44,972 nt of DNA, taken from the NCBI GenBank assembly GCA_043818215.1, contig JBDRGC010000189.1, forward strand, positions 1 to 44,972, read 5' to 3'. The notes under the pieces are model-generated. The model did not search any database and was not told where the DNA came from. It saw only the letters and a program-made list of their open reading frames with translations. The translations under genes and the position numbers were made by a program. The stretch is from JBDRGC01 sp043818215. GTDB lineage: Bacteria; Chloroflexota; Anaerolineae; Anaerolineales; UBA11858. Each line of letters opens with the position of its first letter. The stretch's first letter is position 1. Of the stretch, positions 1-8,475 are shown in pieces.

Positions 1-110
1 TGCTTCCTTGCTTCCTTGCTTCTTGCTTCCTTGCTTCCTTGCTTCTTGCTTCCTTGCTTCCTTGCTTCTTGCTTCCTTGCTTCCTTGCTTCTTGCTTCCT
101 TGCTTCCTTG
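1..110. repeat. 23-bp tandem repeat array
   Basis: About 4.8 head-to-tail copies of a 23-bp unit starting TGCTTCCTTGCTTCCTTGCT, almost without mismatch and cut by the window edge. It lies directly downstream of the 3' end of the minus-strand secreted protein gene. It occupies the place where the paralogous genes carry a CTTCC-containing hairpin, so it may be an expansion of that AAGGAAGC sequence. No coding function seen. Confidence 0.9.
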
Positions 111-120
111 TGGGTGGAGA

Positions 121-3100
121 TTACCGCCGAACCAGCGGCAGGTAGATTTTATAGCCGCCGCCAGATGCACTGATGGTGATGGTATGGGAGTCGCTGGCTG
201 TTCCTGTCCCGCTGCAATTTGCGGCGGTGATGTTGATGGTTTTCGTGCCTTCCGTTGCCCAGGAATAGCCGGCGCTGGCGGTACCCTGACCGCTTGTGGG
301 CGTTGGCGACCAGGTGTAGGTGATGGGTGTAGTGGCGTTGGCCGGCTGCGGGCTGGCGGTGAAGGTCAAGTCCTGACCGGTCTGCCCTGACGTTGGCCCG
401 CTTAGACTCACGCCGGTCAGGGGCGCTGGGCAAGTCGGGGGCGGCTGGGGCGTCTGCCGGCTCCAGTCCGGGTCGCTGCTTTTGCCGTCGCTGGTCAGTT
501 GCCACAGCTCTACCGGGTTGTTGCGATCCACAATCCATAGATCGTGCTGATTGCTCGCGCCGGTCTGTAATTGGAAGACAACGTACCTGCCATCCGGCGA
601 CACGCTGGGATTGAAGATGTATTCATTGTAAAAATCGGCGATAGGCGTGCTCACACCGCTTGCCAGATGATAGTGATACAGTTTGTGGTCGAGCGTGTAG
701 ACAAAGCCCGTGCCATCCGGCAGCCAGGCCAGGCCCACCCACAACGCGCCGCCATCGTCCACCAGGCGGGCGCCCGTGCCGCCGCCGGCCGTCGTCAGAT
801 AGATGCCCCGCGTGCCGACATCGAGTGAAAAGTAGTGATAGAGCACCTGGTCGTTCACCGGCGACCAGGCCGGCAGGTTAGCCATGAGCGGCGCGCTGAA
901 CAAATCGCTGCCGATAGCTTGCCCGGTCGCTTGAAACTTGCGGGGCGTGATGACGTCTACGGCGATTTCCGCGCCATCCCGTTTCCACGTAATGGCCTCG
1001 CTTTCAAACTTGCTGCACGTGGCCGGGTTAAAACTGAGCGTGCCAACGTCTATCGTCTGGTTGGCGACCATGGGCACAACCGCCGCGGCATACACTTTGC
1101 AGTTGGCGTGGCCCGAATCCGCCCAGGTAAAGACCACGTATTGGAGACCGTCTAATACAGCCACGTCTGGGACGGTAAAGCTGACCTCATCGTATTTGCT
1201 GTGCGCAGATATAGAGACAGCTTCTTGTGCGCCCTGGATATAGAGCAGGAGAGTGGTGAGGGACCCATAATCGTTTCTGACCTTGCCGGTGACGCTGCCC
1301 GTAGCATAGCTCCCGGCCAATAGTTCGGCGCGGGAGGGCGGGTTGGTGATCCGGCGCAGCCCGCTGCCATCCGACTTGATGCCATAAACATCGGACTGAA
1401 AGGCAGAATAGAGCGTTTCGTGATCGCTAGCAAAGGCCAGCTCGGAGGCATCTGGCTTCCAGGCCACGTCGCTGATTTTGTTGGTGATGCCTGTTTCGGG
1501 ATGCGTCCACAGCGTTTGCGGGCTGCTGCCATCCGGGTTGATACGCTTGACTGTCCTGGCGTAACCGCTGCTATCCAACCCAATGTAAGCAATGCTGCCG
1601 CTCCAGGTCGGGGCGGTCTTCGTTCCGCTTACGTTGAAGGCCACATTGTCTACGTTGACGTAAAGGTTCTGGGCGTACAAATCAATCAACACATAGACGC
1701 GCTGACCGGCAGCGTGCGCGGCATTCAGCGCCGCCAGTTGACCTGCGTCCAGCGCCAGCGCGCCCGTCGCCTGCCAGGTTGAGCCTGGATAGTTCTCCGG
1801 CGTTATATGCACCAATGTGGCGATAGTCCCGGTATCTGTGATCACCCTGGCAGTGAAATATCCCAGCGCGGCTCCGGATTGCGGCAGGAAGAGATAATCG
1901 AAAGAGAGTGCGGCGGCTGTGGTTTGGGTGGGCAGATAGAGTTCCTGCCAAATGTAACCATAGTCATTAGCATATTCCGGCCAGATTTGCATTCCGTAAC
2001 CCACGCCATTTTTGCCAAAACCGTCACTCACGGAGGTGCCGATGGGGTTGGTGACCCAACCGGCCTTATCGTAATCGAAGCCCCCGTTACGAATCAAGTT
2101 CTGATCGGTCACGGGTGGGCTGCTCGTCGTCCAACCCACGTCCTCGAGGATGCCCATCGCCACAGTCCCAGGGTTGTGGTTTGCTTCACCCGGATCCAGA
2201 GAGAAGGTCATCAGGGCGTTCGGGGTGCTGTTGAATATCTCGTCCAGATGGGAGTAGCTCGAGCCGGAGCTCCAGGTAGGCGGGGCGTAGAGTTTGACCC
2301 GTCCCCCGCCATTGGCGACGTTGGCATGGCTGCCATCGAACCAGATATTGCCGCCAGTGAGGGCAGTGGCGAGAGCGCTCGAGGGATTGGGGTAAACTGT
2401 GGTATTGAGCAAGGCGTTGCCGCTGCCATCCTCGGCGAAACGGTCATAACTGACCGGATAGGGCGTGCCCAATCCCCAACCTCCCTGCCCGGCGTCAACC
2501 CGCATCGAGCCGCTAAAACCCAAGCCGTGGGCGATCTCGTGCAGCACAACACTGACAAAGTCAGCCTGGCTCCCCGACGGGTTTCCATCGGTACCATAGT
2601 ACCATGCGCTGATATCGTCTAAGTCCTTGTTGTAGGCCAGATGCATGTCTGGGCGGGCCGGGTCATGGTCGCTGCCATACAGAGCGTTCGCCAGCGCCGA
2701 AGAGTACCAGGTATTTGCTACCGGCGCGCCGACGAAACCGCCATAGTAATTATCGCTTCCGCCATAGCCGAGTACGCCTTCCGCCAGGTCAGCCCAGCAC
2801 GCGTGGATGGTGATAGTGACTGAGGATTCAATCAACGTCTCCCATATTCCCGCCGCGTAGCTAAAGGCCGCCTGGGCTTCCGCGGGCCAGGTCAGGCAGG
2901 CAGTGCCGAAAAAGTCCGTTGAGCCGGCTGGCAGGTAGTTGATAGTGATGTTGGCCGTCTGGACGCGCTGCGTTGAGAGCGCGTGAGCCGGCGGCGGCGT
3001 GCGGTGAAAGTTGACCGTTTCGCCCAAGCGCAGGATCACCGGCGGGCCGCTTGGGGCGGTTTTCACGGCGCCCGCTTCGGTAAGGCCAGGCCGCACCGGG

Positions 3101-3543
3101 GTCAGATTTACCCGAGGGCTGAGGGCCGTGTACCCGCTGCCGCAGTCCACCTCGATCTTCAGGAAGCGGCCCTCGCTGGTAAAAGCCGTGGCGCCAAAGT
3201 CCAGCGCCACGGAAAAGTATCCGTTGTCCAGCGTTACGCCGGATTTGGTCTGGGGCGTGCCCACATGGTCGGCGCCGCTAGCGGACTGGTACAGGGTGAA
3301 GAGCAGGTCACAGGGACCGGGGGTAGGGGCGCCATTGGTATCCGTCAAGCGTCCCTGGTAGGTGAAGGCGGCGCCCAGGGGCGTGCCCTGGGTGCTATCG
3401 TCGCCTTGTGGTCCTGGCTCCTGGGCCTGGGTCGTCAAGAGGCCGCCGCCCAGTGCCAGCAGCAGGATCAGGGTTAGTAGGACAGTGAGGCCGCGTGTCA
3501 GGTTGATGCGGCTGACCGAAGTGCGTTTTTCTTGTGCGTTCAT
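121..3543 (-). CDS. Secreted zincin-like / TolB-propeller protein with IYLPLV tail
   Basis: Encodes about 1140 aa. The chosen ATG (MNAQEKRTSV) has AAGGAG 8 nt upstream; the frame stays open 17 codons further. A hydrophobic signal segment (LTVLLTLILLLALGGG) ends near TQAQ. Then comes an AFTYQGRL domain (about residues 60-160) often seen in such secreted proteins. A region with the zinc-protease motif HEIAHGLGF follows (about residues 340-360); no third metzincin His is visible. Next are a lectin-like stretch, TolB/WD-like propeller blades (INPDGSS, SPDGRYVVF), a PKD-like segment and the C-terminal tail YKIYLPLVRR. Probably exported and surface-associated. It is the last gene of a same-strand run, 70 bp behind its neighbour. 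Substrate unknown; activity as a protease is inferred from the motif only. Confidence 0.85.
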   Translation of the reverse strand: MNAQEKRTSVSRINLTRGLTVLLTLILLLALGGGLLTTQAQEPGPQGDDSTQGTPLGAAFTYQGRLTDTNGAPTPGPCDLLFTLYQSASGADHVGTPQTKSGVTLDNGYFSVALDFGATAFTSEGRFLKIEVDCGSGYTALSPRVNLTPVRPGLTEAGAVKTAPSGPPVILRLGETVNFHRTPPPAHALSTQRVQTANITINYLPAGSTDFFGTACLTWPAEAQAAFSYAAGIWETLIESSVTITIHACWADLAEGVLGYGGSDNYYGGFVGAPVANTWYSSALANALYGSDHDPARPDMHLAYNKDLDDISAWYYGTDGNPSGSQADFVSVVLHEIAHGLGFSGSMRVDAGQGGWGLGTPYPVSYDRFAEDGSGNALLNTTVYPNPSSALATALTGGNIWFDGSHANVANGGGRVKLYAPPTWSSGSSYSHLDEIFNSTPNALMTFSLDPGEANHNPGTVAMGILEDVGWTTSSPPVTDQNLIRNGGFDYDKAGWVTNPIGTSVSDGFGKNGVGYGMQIWPEYANDYGYIWQELYLPTQTTAAALSFDYLFLPQSGAALGYFTARVITDTGTIATLVHITPENYPGSTWQATGALALDAGQLAALNAAHAAGQRVYVLIDLYAQNLYVNVDNVAFNVSGTKTAPTWSGSIAYIGLDSSGYARTVKRINPDGSSPQTLWTHPETGITNKISDVAWKPDASELAFASDHETLYSAFQSDVYGIKSDGSGLRRITNPPSRAELLAGSYATGSVTGKVRNDYGSLTTLLLYIQGAQEAVSISAHSKYDEVSFTVPDVAVLDGLQYVVFTWADSGHANCKVYAAAVVPMVANQTIDVGTLSFNPATCSKFESEAITWKRDGAEIAVDVITPRKFQATGQAIGSDLFSAPLMANLPAWSPVNDQVLYHYFSLDVGTRGIYLTTAGGGTGARLVDDGGALWVGLAWLPDGTGFVYTLDHKLYHYHLASGVSTPIADFYNEYIFNPSVSPDGRYVVFQLQTGASNQHDLWIVDRNNPVELWQLTSDGKSSDPDWSRQTPQPPPTCPAPLTGVSLSGPTSGQTGQDLTFTASPQPANATTPITYTWSPTPTSGQGTASAGYSWATEGTKTINITAANCSGTGTASDSHTITISASGGGYKIYLPLVRR

Positions 3544-3569
3544 TTTTATTGCTCCTTTTCGAATTAGGA

Positions 3570-3600
3570 GGAAGCGTGTTCCTGGAAGGAACACGCTTCC
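3570..3600 (-). other. Perfect 14-bp hairpin in gene leader
   Basis: GGAAGCGTGTTCCT and its exact complement are separated by a 3-nt loop. It lies between the stop of the 97-aa gene and the Shine-Dalgarno of the next gene. There is no T-run, so it is more likely an RNA-stability or processing element than a terminator. An identical stem occurs at 5880-5910 in the same relative place. Confidence 0.8.
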
Positions 3601-3613
3601 TTGTTAGTGGAGA

Positions 3614-3907
3614 TCACCGCTGAACCAGCGGCAGGTAGATTTTAGCAACGGATGCTATGCCTCCCCCCCCAGGCCAGAAGCCGCTTGTCAGGGTGAAGCC
3701 GTCCCCGCTGAGGGCCGGCCCTGGTTCGGGCTGGCCAGCGGTTCCCGTGAGGGTATAGCCGCCCCCTGCGACCGTCCCGACGCCGACGTCCACCGTCCAC
3801 CAGGTCAGGTCGTAGCCGCCGCCGGTCTGGGCTACGACTGCGCCGGTGATAAGCAGCAAGGCGGCCAGGATGAGCAGAAACGTGATGCGTTTCATCGGTA
3901 TCTTCAT
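3614..3907 (-). CDS. Small secreted protein with IYLPLV tail
   Basis: Encodes 97 aa. ATG at 3907 is preferred: AGGAGG sits 7 nt upstream and overlaps the stop codon of the gene before it, pointing to translational coupling. A TTG one codon earlier is possible but sits only 4 nt from the Shine-Dalgarno. The protein has a signal peptide (ITFLLILAALLLITGAVVAQ), a GGGYDLTWWTVD segment, GYTLTGTAGQPEPG and SGDGFTLTSGFW, and ends AKIYLPLVQR. This Gly-rich mini-protein type recurs in secreted proteins of Chloroflexi (from memory). It may be a minimal carrier of the C-terminal tail. Function unknown. Confidence 0.8.
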   Translation of the reverse strand: MKIPMKRITFLLILAALLLITGAVVAQTGGGYDLTWWTVDVGVGTVAGGGYTLTGTAGQPEPGPALSGDGFTLTSGFWPGGGGIASVAKIYLPLVQR

Positions 3908-3918
3908 CAATGCACCTC

Positions 3919-5853
3919 CTACTGCAGTGTGACCAGCATCTGGATGACGCCGGTACCGCTATCCAATCCCTCCAGCGCCTTGCCGATGACGGTACCGATG
4001 GATGGGTTAGGGCCGGCCTTCATCGCGTGGCCGGGGATGGAAGAGGCAACGAGCAGATCGCCGGGGACGATAGAACCATTCTCCGCGCTGGCTTTGACCG
4101 GCACAATGCCGATGATGGCGAGCGGAATTTTGCCTGTTGGGTCAATGTCATCGCCGCTGCCGCCGACAAAGCCCGGCTGGGTGGAATAGACGCCGACTAC
4201 GGTTGTAGCATAAGCGGCGCTACTGCGAGCCAACTTGCCATCCAGCCCGACAACCAGAACGTCACCCGCTTCGAGGCCCTCTGCGGCGGGCAGCATTTCA
4301 GCTAAATCTGCGCCTCCAGAATTAAAGTTTCCGTCCGCGTAAACTTCACCCTGGTAGGTGACGCGAAAACGCCGGTCGGTCGAGTTGCCAGTCGCATCCA
4401 GCTCGTGCCCCTGGATAATATCGCCATAGTACGAGCCGGCCCACATGCCCACCGAAGTTCCACTCGCAGTGGTGTTCATGTCCATGAAAAAGCCGCCGAC
4501 GCCGCTGACACTACTGGTATAGCCCTGCACGCCGCGGAAGCCACGACCATACACGCCATAGCCGCTGCTGGAGTTGAAATTCTGGCCGTAGACGCCGTGA
4601 GCGCCGGCCCCGCTCGTTATCCCATGTACACCGCTGGTAGAACCCTCGCCGTATACGCCGGCCGTGGAACCATTGCCATATACGCCGATCGTGGGTCCCT
4701 GGCCATACACACCGTAGCCGCTGCTTGCGTCTGTTTGCCCATAAATGCCGTGAGCGACGCCGCTACTGCTGATGTTGTGGACATATAAGCCGCTGCCGCT
4801 GGCGCCGATACCGCTGACGGTGGCGGTTACAACGGTTGTCCCATACACGTGCAGCGCTGGGCCGCCCGCCGTGTAGTTCAAGTTCTTGATCTGCACCGTT
4901 GGAACATCTGCGGTTACGTTCTCGAACCCGCCACCGTAGCCGTAGAAGCCACCGTAGCCATACACACCGTAGCCGGCGCCACTCGACGTCCAATCGACAA
5001 CGCCCTCGACGCCGTGGCCGTTCACCGTGTCGCCGCGCACACCTACACCGCTGGCGTGATGGCTCTCGCCAAAGACGCCGGCGCCCGAGGTGCTGTTGTT
5101 GATGCCATAGACCCCGTAATCCGAGTCGCTGGTGCCGTAGACCCCGTACCCGCTGGAAGAATCACCCCAAACGCCGGCGGCGACGGACAACGTGCGGCCC
5201 GAGGGAGCCCCACCCAAGCCGTACAGAGCCGAGTGACTGGCGCTGACGCCGGTGACACCGGCACCAACAGGGCTGCTGCCCAATATCGCTGTGCTGCTGG
5301 ACTGCGCGCCGTTGTTATACACGCTCAAGATGTTTCCAGACGAGGTTCCATTGATAACCGCCCCGGGCATCAGACTGAGGGCGTAGGGCGCGGCGTTGAG
5401 CGCCACCCGCCCGCTCATGAGAACGTAGTCGCTGTCACCGCTGCATTTGACCTTAATTTGCAGGTAGCGGGCGTCGCCCTGGAAGGCGTCACCGCCAAAC
5501 TCACCGCTGTTGTTCAGTGAAGCGCTGAAGTAACCGTTGGATACATTCACCCCGGTAATTCCCTGTTCGCTGCCTTTCTGGGCGCCTCCGTTGCTGGCAT
5601 CCCACAGGCTGAACTTGAAATCACAGGTCCCATCCACCGGGCCGCTGCCATATTCCAGGTAGCCCTGGTAGGTAAAAGCCGTCCCCAGATTGGCCTGTGG
5701 ACTTTCGACGTTTTGGAGTGCCTGAGCCTGGGCTTGGCGCGTCATCATCAAGCCGCCGCCCAGTGCCAGCAGCAGGATCAGGGTTAGTAGGACAGTAAAG
5801 CCGCGTGTCAGGTTGATGCGGCTGACCGAAGTGCGTTTTTCTTGTGCGTTCAT
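3919..5853 (-). CDS. Secreted GVYG-repeat protein with conserved C-terminal domain
   Basis: Encodes 644 aa from the ATG behind AAGGAG; the upstream extension is rejected on the same grounds as in the paralogue at 121-3543. The first 35 residues are almost identical to that paralogue. Order: signal peptide, AFTYQGYLEY domain (about 55-160), and about 250 residues of degenerate Gly/Tyr repeats (YGVYG, GVFGES, GVYGQG) that look like a fibrous beta-structure. The conserved end (GGADLAEMLPAAEGLEAGD ... PLAIIGIVPVKASAENG ... IGKALEGL) is found at the end of many repeat-rich secreted proteins. Unlike its neighbours it lacks the IYLPLV tail and ends VIQMLVTLQ. Possibly an adhesin or surface fibre; this is inference. 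Confidence 0.82.
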   Translation of the reverse strand: MNAQEKRTSVSRINLTRGFTVLLTLILLLALGGGLMMTRQAQAQALQNVESPQANLGTAFTYQGYLEYGSGPVDGTCDFKFSLWDASNGGAQKGSEQGITGVNVSNGYFSASLNNSGEFGGDAFQGDARYLQIKVKCSGDSDYVLMSGRVALNAAPYALSLMPGAVINGTSSGNILSVYNNGAQSSSTAILGSSPVGAGVTGVSASHSALYGLGGAPSGRTLSVAAGVWGDSSSGYGVYGTSDSDYGVYGINNSTSGAGVFGESHHASGVGVRGDTVNGHGVEGVVDWTSSGAGYGVYGYGGFYGYGGGFENVTADVPTVQIKNLNYTAGGPALHVYGTTVVTATVSGIGASGSGLYVHNISSSGVAHGIYGQTDASSGYGVYGQGPTIGVYGNGSTAGVYGEGSTSGVHGITSGAGAHGVYGQNFNSSSGYGVYGRGFRGVQGYTSSVSGVGGFFMDMNTTASGTSVGMWAGSYYGDIIQGHELDATGNSTDRRFRVTYQGEVYADGNFNSGGADLAEMLPAAEGLEAGDVLVVGLDGKLARSSAAYATTVVGVYSTQPGFVGGSGDDIDPTGKIPLAIIGIVPVKASAENGSIVPGDLLVASSIPGHAMKAGPNPSIGTVIGKALEGLDSGTGVIQMLVTLQ

Positions 5854-5879
5854 TTTTGTTGCTCCTTTTCGAATAAGTA

Positions 5880-5910
5880 GGAAGCGTGTTCCTTGAAGGA
5901 ACACGCTTCC
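5880..5910 (-). other. Perfect 14-bp hairpin in gene leader, second copy
   Basis: Same stem as at 3570-3600 with loop TGA instead of GGA. It lies directly downstream of the propeller gene stop and upstream of the Shine-Dalgarno of the GVYG-repeat gene. The surrounding sequence (AAGGAG leader, CTTCCTTG downstream) is shared too. Confidence 0.8.
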
Positions 5911-5923
5911 TTGTGGGTGGGTA

Positions 5924-7807
5924 TCACCGCCGAACCAGCGGCAGGTAGATTTTATAGACTCCGGTGGTGAACTCCCAGACTGGCCCTGACGTAACGCCGT
6001 CCCACGGGTCGGTGGCGTCCACTTTCCAGGTATATGTGATGCCAGACGTCAATACGACTCCGGGCGCAAACGACGTAGCTGTGCCGCTGTACCACAGGGT
6101 GCTGGTGACCCAGGTTGCCGCCTGACCGTAGATGTTGTAAATGACCGTGTCGCCATCGGGGTCGCCGCCAGTCCAACTCAGGGTGAGCGGGAGATTTACG
6201 CCCGTGGCCTGGTGCTCCGGCGAGGGGTTGGACGGCGTGTAGGGATCCCAGTTCTGATGGGTGGTGACGTACACCTGGCCACCGGACGTCTCGCTGCCAG
6301 ACGCCTCGCTGATGTGGGTTCCACTGCCGGGCGCTACGGCGATGGCCCCCGGCGCGCCTGCCTCCAAACCCCACTCGGTCAGGTACTGGCCGGTGGCGCT
6401 GTACTGGACCACGCGGTGGGAGTTGTTGACGGTGACGTACACCTCGCCGCCCGGCCCTACGGCGATGCCGTTGGTCCTGAGTACGCTGGTGATGCTCCAA
6501 TCGGTTTGGTACTCGCCGGTGGCACTGTACTGCACCACGCGGTGTTCGTTGTTGATGGTGGTGGTGGTGACATATACCTCGCCGCCCGGCCCTACGGCGA
6601 TGCCGTTGGTCTCGATCACGCCGGGGACTTCCCACTCCCTCAGGTATTCGCCGGTGGCGCTGTACTGCACCACGCGGTGGCTGTTGTTGATGGTGACGTA
6701 CACCTCACTGCCCGGCCCTACGGCGATGGCCCCCGGCTGGCCGGCCAGGACGTCCCACCCGGTCAGGTACGCGCCAGTGGCGCTGTATTGCACCACGCGA
6801 TAATTCTGATTGATGTTGACGTACACTTCGCCGCCCGGCCCCACGGCGATGCCGCCTGGCTCGCCGGCCTCGATGGGCCACCCGGTCAGTTGCTCGCCGC
6901 TGGCGCTGTATTGCACCACGCGATAGTTCTGGTTGATGTTGACGTACACCTCGCCGCCTGGCCCTACGGCAATGGCCCCCGGCTCGCCGGCCGCGACGTC
7001 CCAGCCAGTCACATACTGCCCGCTCGAAGGCGGCGGGCTGTATACCACCACGCGGCGGCTATTTTTGATGGTCATAACTTCCCCGCCATACGACCCTACG
7101 GCGATAGCCCCCGGCTGGCCGGCCGCGACGGTGTACCCGAACCCGGCGATATACTCTCCGCTGGCGGTGTACAACGCCACCTGCTGGCTGTTCTTGAAAG
7201 TCACAGCCACCTCGCCGAGCGGCTCCACGGCAAGGCCCGCCGGCTGGCCGATCGCGTCCACGCTCCACTCGGTCAGGTACTCGCCGGCGGCGCTGTACTT
7301 GACCACGCTATAGTTCTGGTCGATGGTGACGTACACCTCGCCACCCGGCCCCACGGCGATGGCCCCCGATTCTCCGGGCAAGGCCCACTCCCTCAGATAC
7401 TCGCCGGTGGCGCTGTACTGCACCACGCGGTAGTTCTGATTAATGTTGACGTACACCTCGCCGCCCGGCCCTACGGCGATGGCCCCCGGCTCACCAGGCA
7501 AAGCCCACTCGGTCAGGTACTCGCCGGTGGCGCTGTACTGCACCACGCGGTGGGAGTTGTTGATGGTGACGTACACCTCGCCGCCCGGCCCTACAGCGAT
7601 GCCGCCCGGCTGACCAGGCAAGGCCCACTCGCTCAAGTATGTGCCAGCCCCACTGTAGCGGACGATGAGGCAGTCGCCTGCGGCGCTGGCGCGCGCCGGT
7701 TTCAGCGCGGTGCTCCCGGACTCGACGGCTTTGACCGTCTCCCCGGTCGCCGGGGTCAGCAGCAGGATCAGGGTTATCAATCCATTGAATAAAACTTTGC
7801 TTTTCAT
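5924..7807 (-). CDS. Secreted NHL-like beta-propeller protein with IYLPLV tail
   Basis: Encodes 627 aa; ATG with AAGGAG about 9 nt upstream. Signal peptide (FNGLITLILLLTPATGE), then about ten repeats of roughly 40 residues with the core GAIAVGPGGEVYV...NYRVVQYSATGEYL (about residues 60-480), an NHL/SMP-30-like propeller pattern. A fibronectin-like segment (about 505-610, LPLTLSWTGGDPDGDTVIYN) follows, then the tail YKIYLPLVRR. Repeats 4 and 5 are the most divergent, while the others are near-identical at the DNA level, implying recent expansion or conversion. It is the first gene of a four-gene same-strand run. Extracellular binding or scaffold role is likely; the ligand is unknown. Confidence 0.85.
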   Translation of the reverse strand: MKSKVLFNGLITLILLLTPATGETVKAVESGSTALKPARASAAGDCLIVRYSGAGTYLSEWALPGQPGGIAVGPGGEVYVTINNSHRVVQYSATGEYLTEWALPGEPGAIAVGPGGEVYVNINQNYRVVQYSATGEYLREWALPGESGAIAVGPGGEVYVTIDQNYSVVKYSAAGEYLTEWSVDAIGQPAGLAVEPLGEVAVTFKNSQQVALYTASGEYIAGFGYTVAAGQPGAIAVGSYGGEVMTIKNSRRVVVYSPPPSSGQYVTGWDVAAGEPGAIAVGPGGEVYVNINQNYRVVQYSASGEQLTGWPIEAGEPGGIAVGPGGEVYVNINQNYRVVQYSATGAYLTGWDVLAGQPGAIAVGPGSEVYVTINNSHRVVQYSATGEYLREWEVPGVIETNGIAVGPGGEVYVTTTTINNEHRVVQYSATGEYQTDWSITSVLRTNGIAVGPGGEVYVTVNNSHRVVQYSATGQYLTEWGLEAGAPGAIAVAPGSGTHISEASGSETSGGQVYVTTHQNWDPYTPSNPSPEHQATGVNLPLTLSWTGGDPDGDTVIYNIYGQAATWVTSTLWYSGTATSFAPGVVLTSGITYTWKVDATDPWDGVTSGPVWEFTTGVYKIYLPLVRR

Positions 7808-8111
7808 GTCAATTTCTCCTTTCGAATATCGAAATAGGGATCAGTTGATCAGGGATCGGTGGATCAGGAATCAGGTACGAGTTCGCCTGCTCCTGACTCC
7901 TGATCCCCCAACTCATCGTTTGTGTACAGAAATTTCACTGGCAACCTGTCATTTGCTCCATTTACCAATTTACCAATCTCCCAATTTTCCAATTTACCAA
8001 TCCACCAATTTACCAATCCACCAATTTACCAATCTACCAATTTACTCGTTTACCCATTTGCACCTCCTCTCACGCTTCGCTAAGTACACATTAGCGACCC
8101 ATTCACTTCGA
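7808..8111. repeat. Gene-free gap with low-complexity repeats
   Basis: About 300 bp without a credible gene. From 7841 to 7915 there are GATCAG/CTGATC words forming an imperfect inverted repeat. From about 7959 to 8056 there are tandem variants of AATTTACCAATCCACC. The reverse complement of the same word family forms part of the insertion inside the glycerate kinase gene (25298-25619). Confidence 0.7.
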
Positions 8112-8333
8112 TTATTTCAAACCAGATGATTTATATTCCGGGTCGGATACAACTAATTGCTCTTGGATGAATGCCAGCAAAACTTCCGGATCGCGCAGAG
8201 GGAAGGTCATCCCGCTGCGGACGTGGGTGATCTGCCCCCGCAAGGTCTGGTCGCGCCAGTAGCGTAGGATGTAGACTTCCCGTTCTGATTTTTGGAGATA
8301 TTCATTGGAACGCTTTTGCTGGATAATTTGCAT
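8112..8333 (-). CDS. Conserved small protein (paralogue of 12860-13087)
   Basis: Encodes 73 aa from the ATG at 8333 (MQIIQQKRSN). No good Shine-Dalgarno is visible; the open frame extends further upstream into the end of the protease gene, but that part looks non-coding. The protein matches the 75-aa product at 12860-13087 along most of its length: REVYILRYWRDQTLRGQI, HVRSGMTFPL and DPEVLLAFIQEQ. No signal peptide or membrane segment, so cytoplasmic. I do not know the function. Having one copy upstream and one downstream of the M4 protease suggests a linked role or a duplication. Confidence 0.7.
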   Translation of the reverse strand: MQIIQQKRSNEYLQKSEREVYILRYWRDQTLRGQITHVRSGMTFPLRDPEVLLAFIQEQLVVSDPEYKSSGLK

Positions 8334-8382
8334 TTTGTTATCTTTGAACTTGAATATGCCATATACAGAAACCCTGACTGCA

Positions 8383-8474
8383 CAGAGAATTCCACTACAG
8401 AGACACAGAGAGCGCTGAGTTTTGCTCGATGCCAATATTTTTCTCTGTGTGCTCCACGTCTCCGCGGTTTTGTT
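8383..8474. repeat. Dispersed CACAGAGA-type repeat
   Basis: Between the protease stop and the small gene lies a sequence with inverted arms CACAGAGA / TCTCTGTG and a GTCTCCGCGG end. It resembles the common dispersed 'cagagacacggag' intergenic repeat of many genomes. No coding content. Confidence 0.5.
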
Positions 8475-8475
8475 G

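Noticed and set aside
16..390. Plus-strand frame with LLPCFLLPCFLAS repeats
   Set aside because: Product of the 23-bp tandem repeat and the reverse strand of a well-supported gene.
6212..7792. 526-codon open frame on the plus strand opposite the propeller gene
   Set aside because: It mirrors the repeated codons of the minus-strand NHL-like gene; no start signal and no recognisable domain. The minus frame has a signal peptide, Shine-Dalgarno and family motifs.
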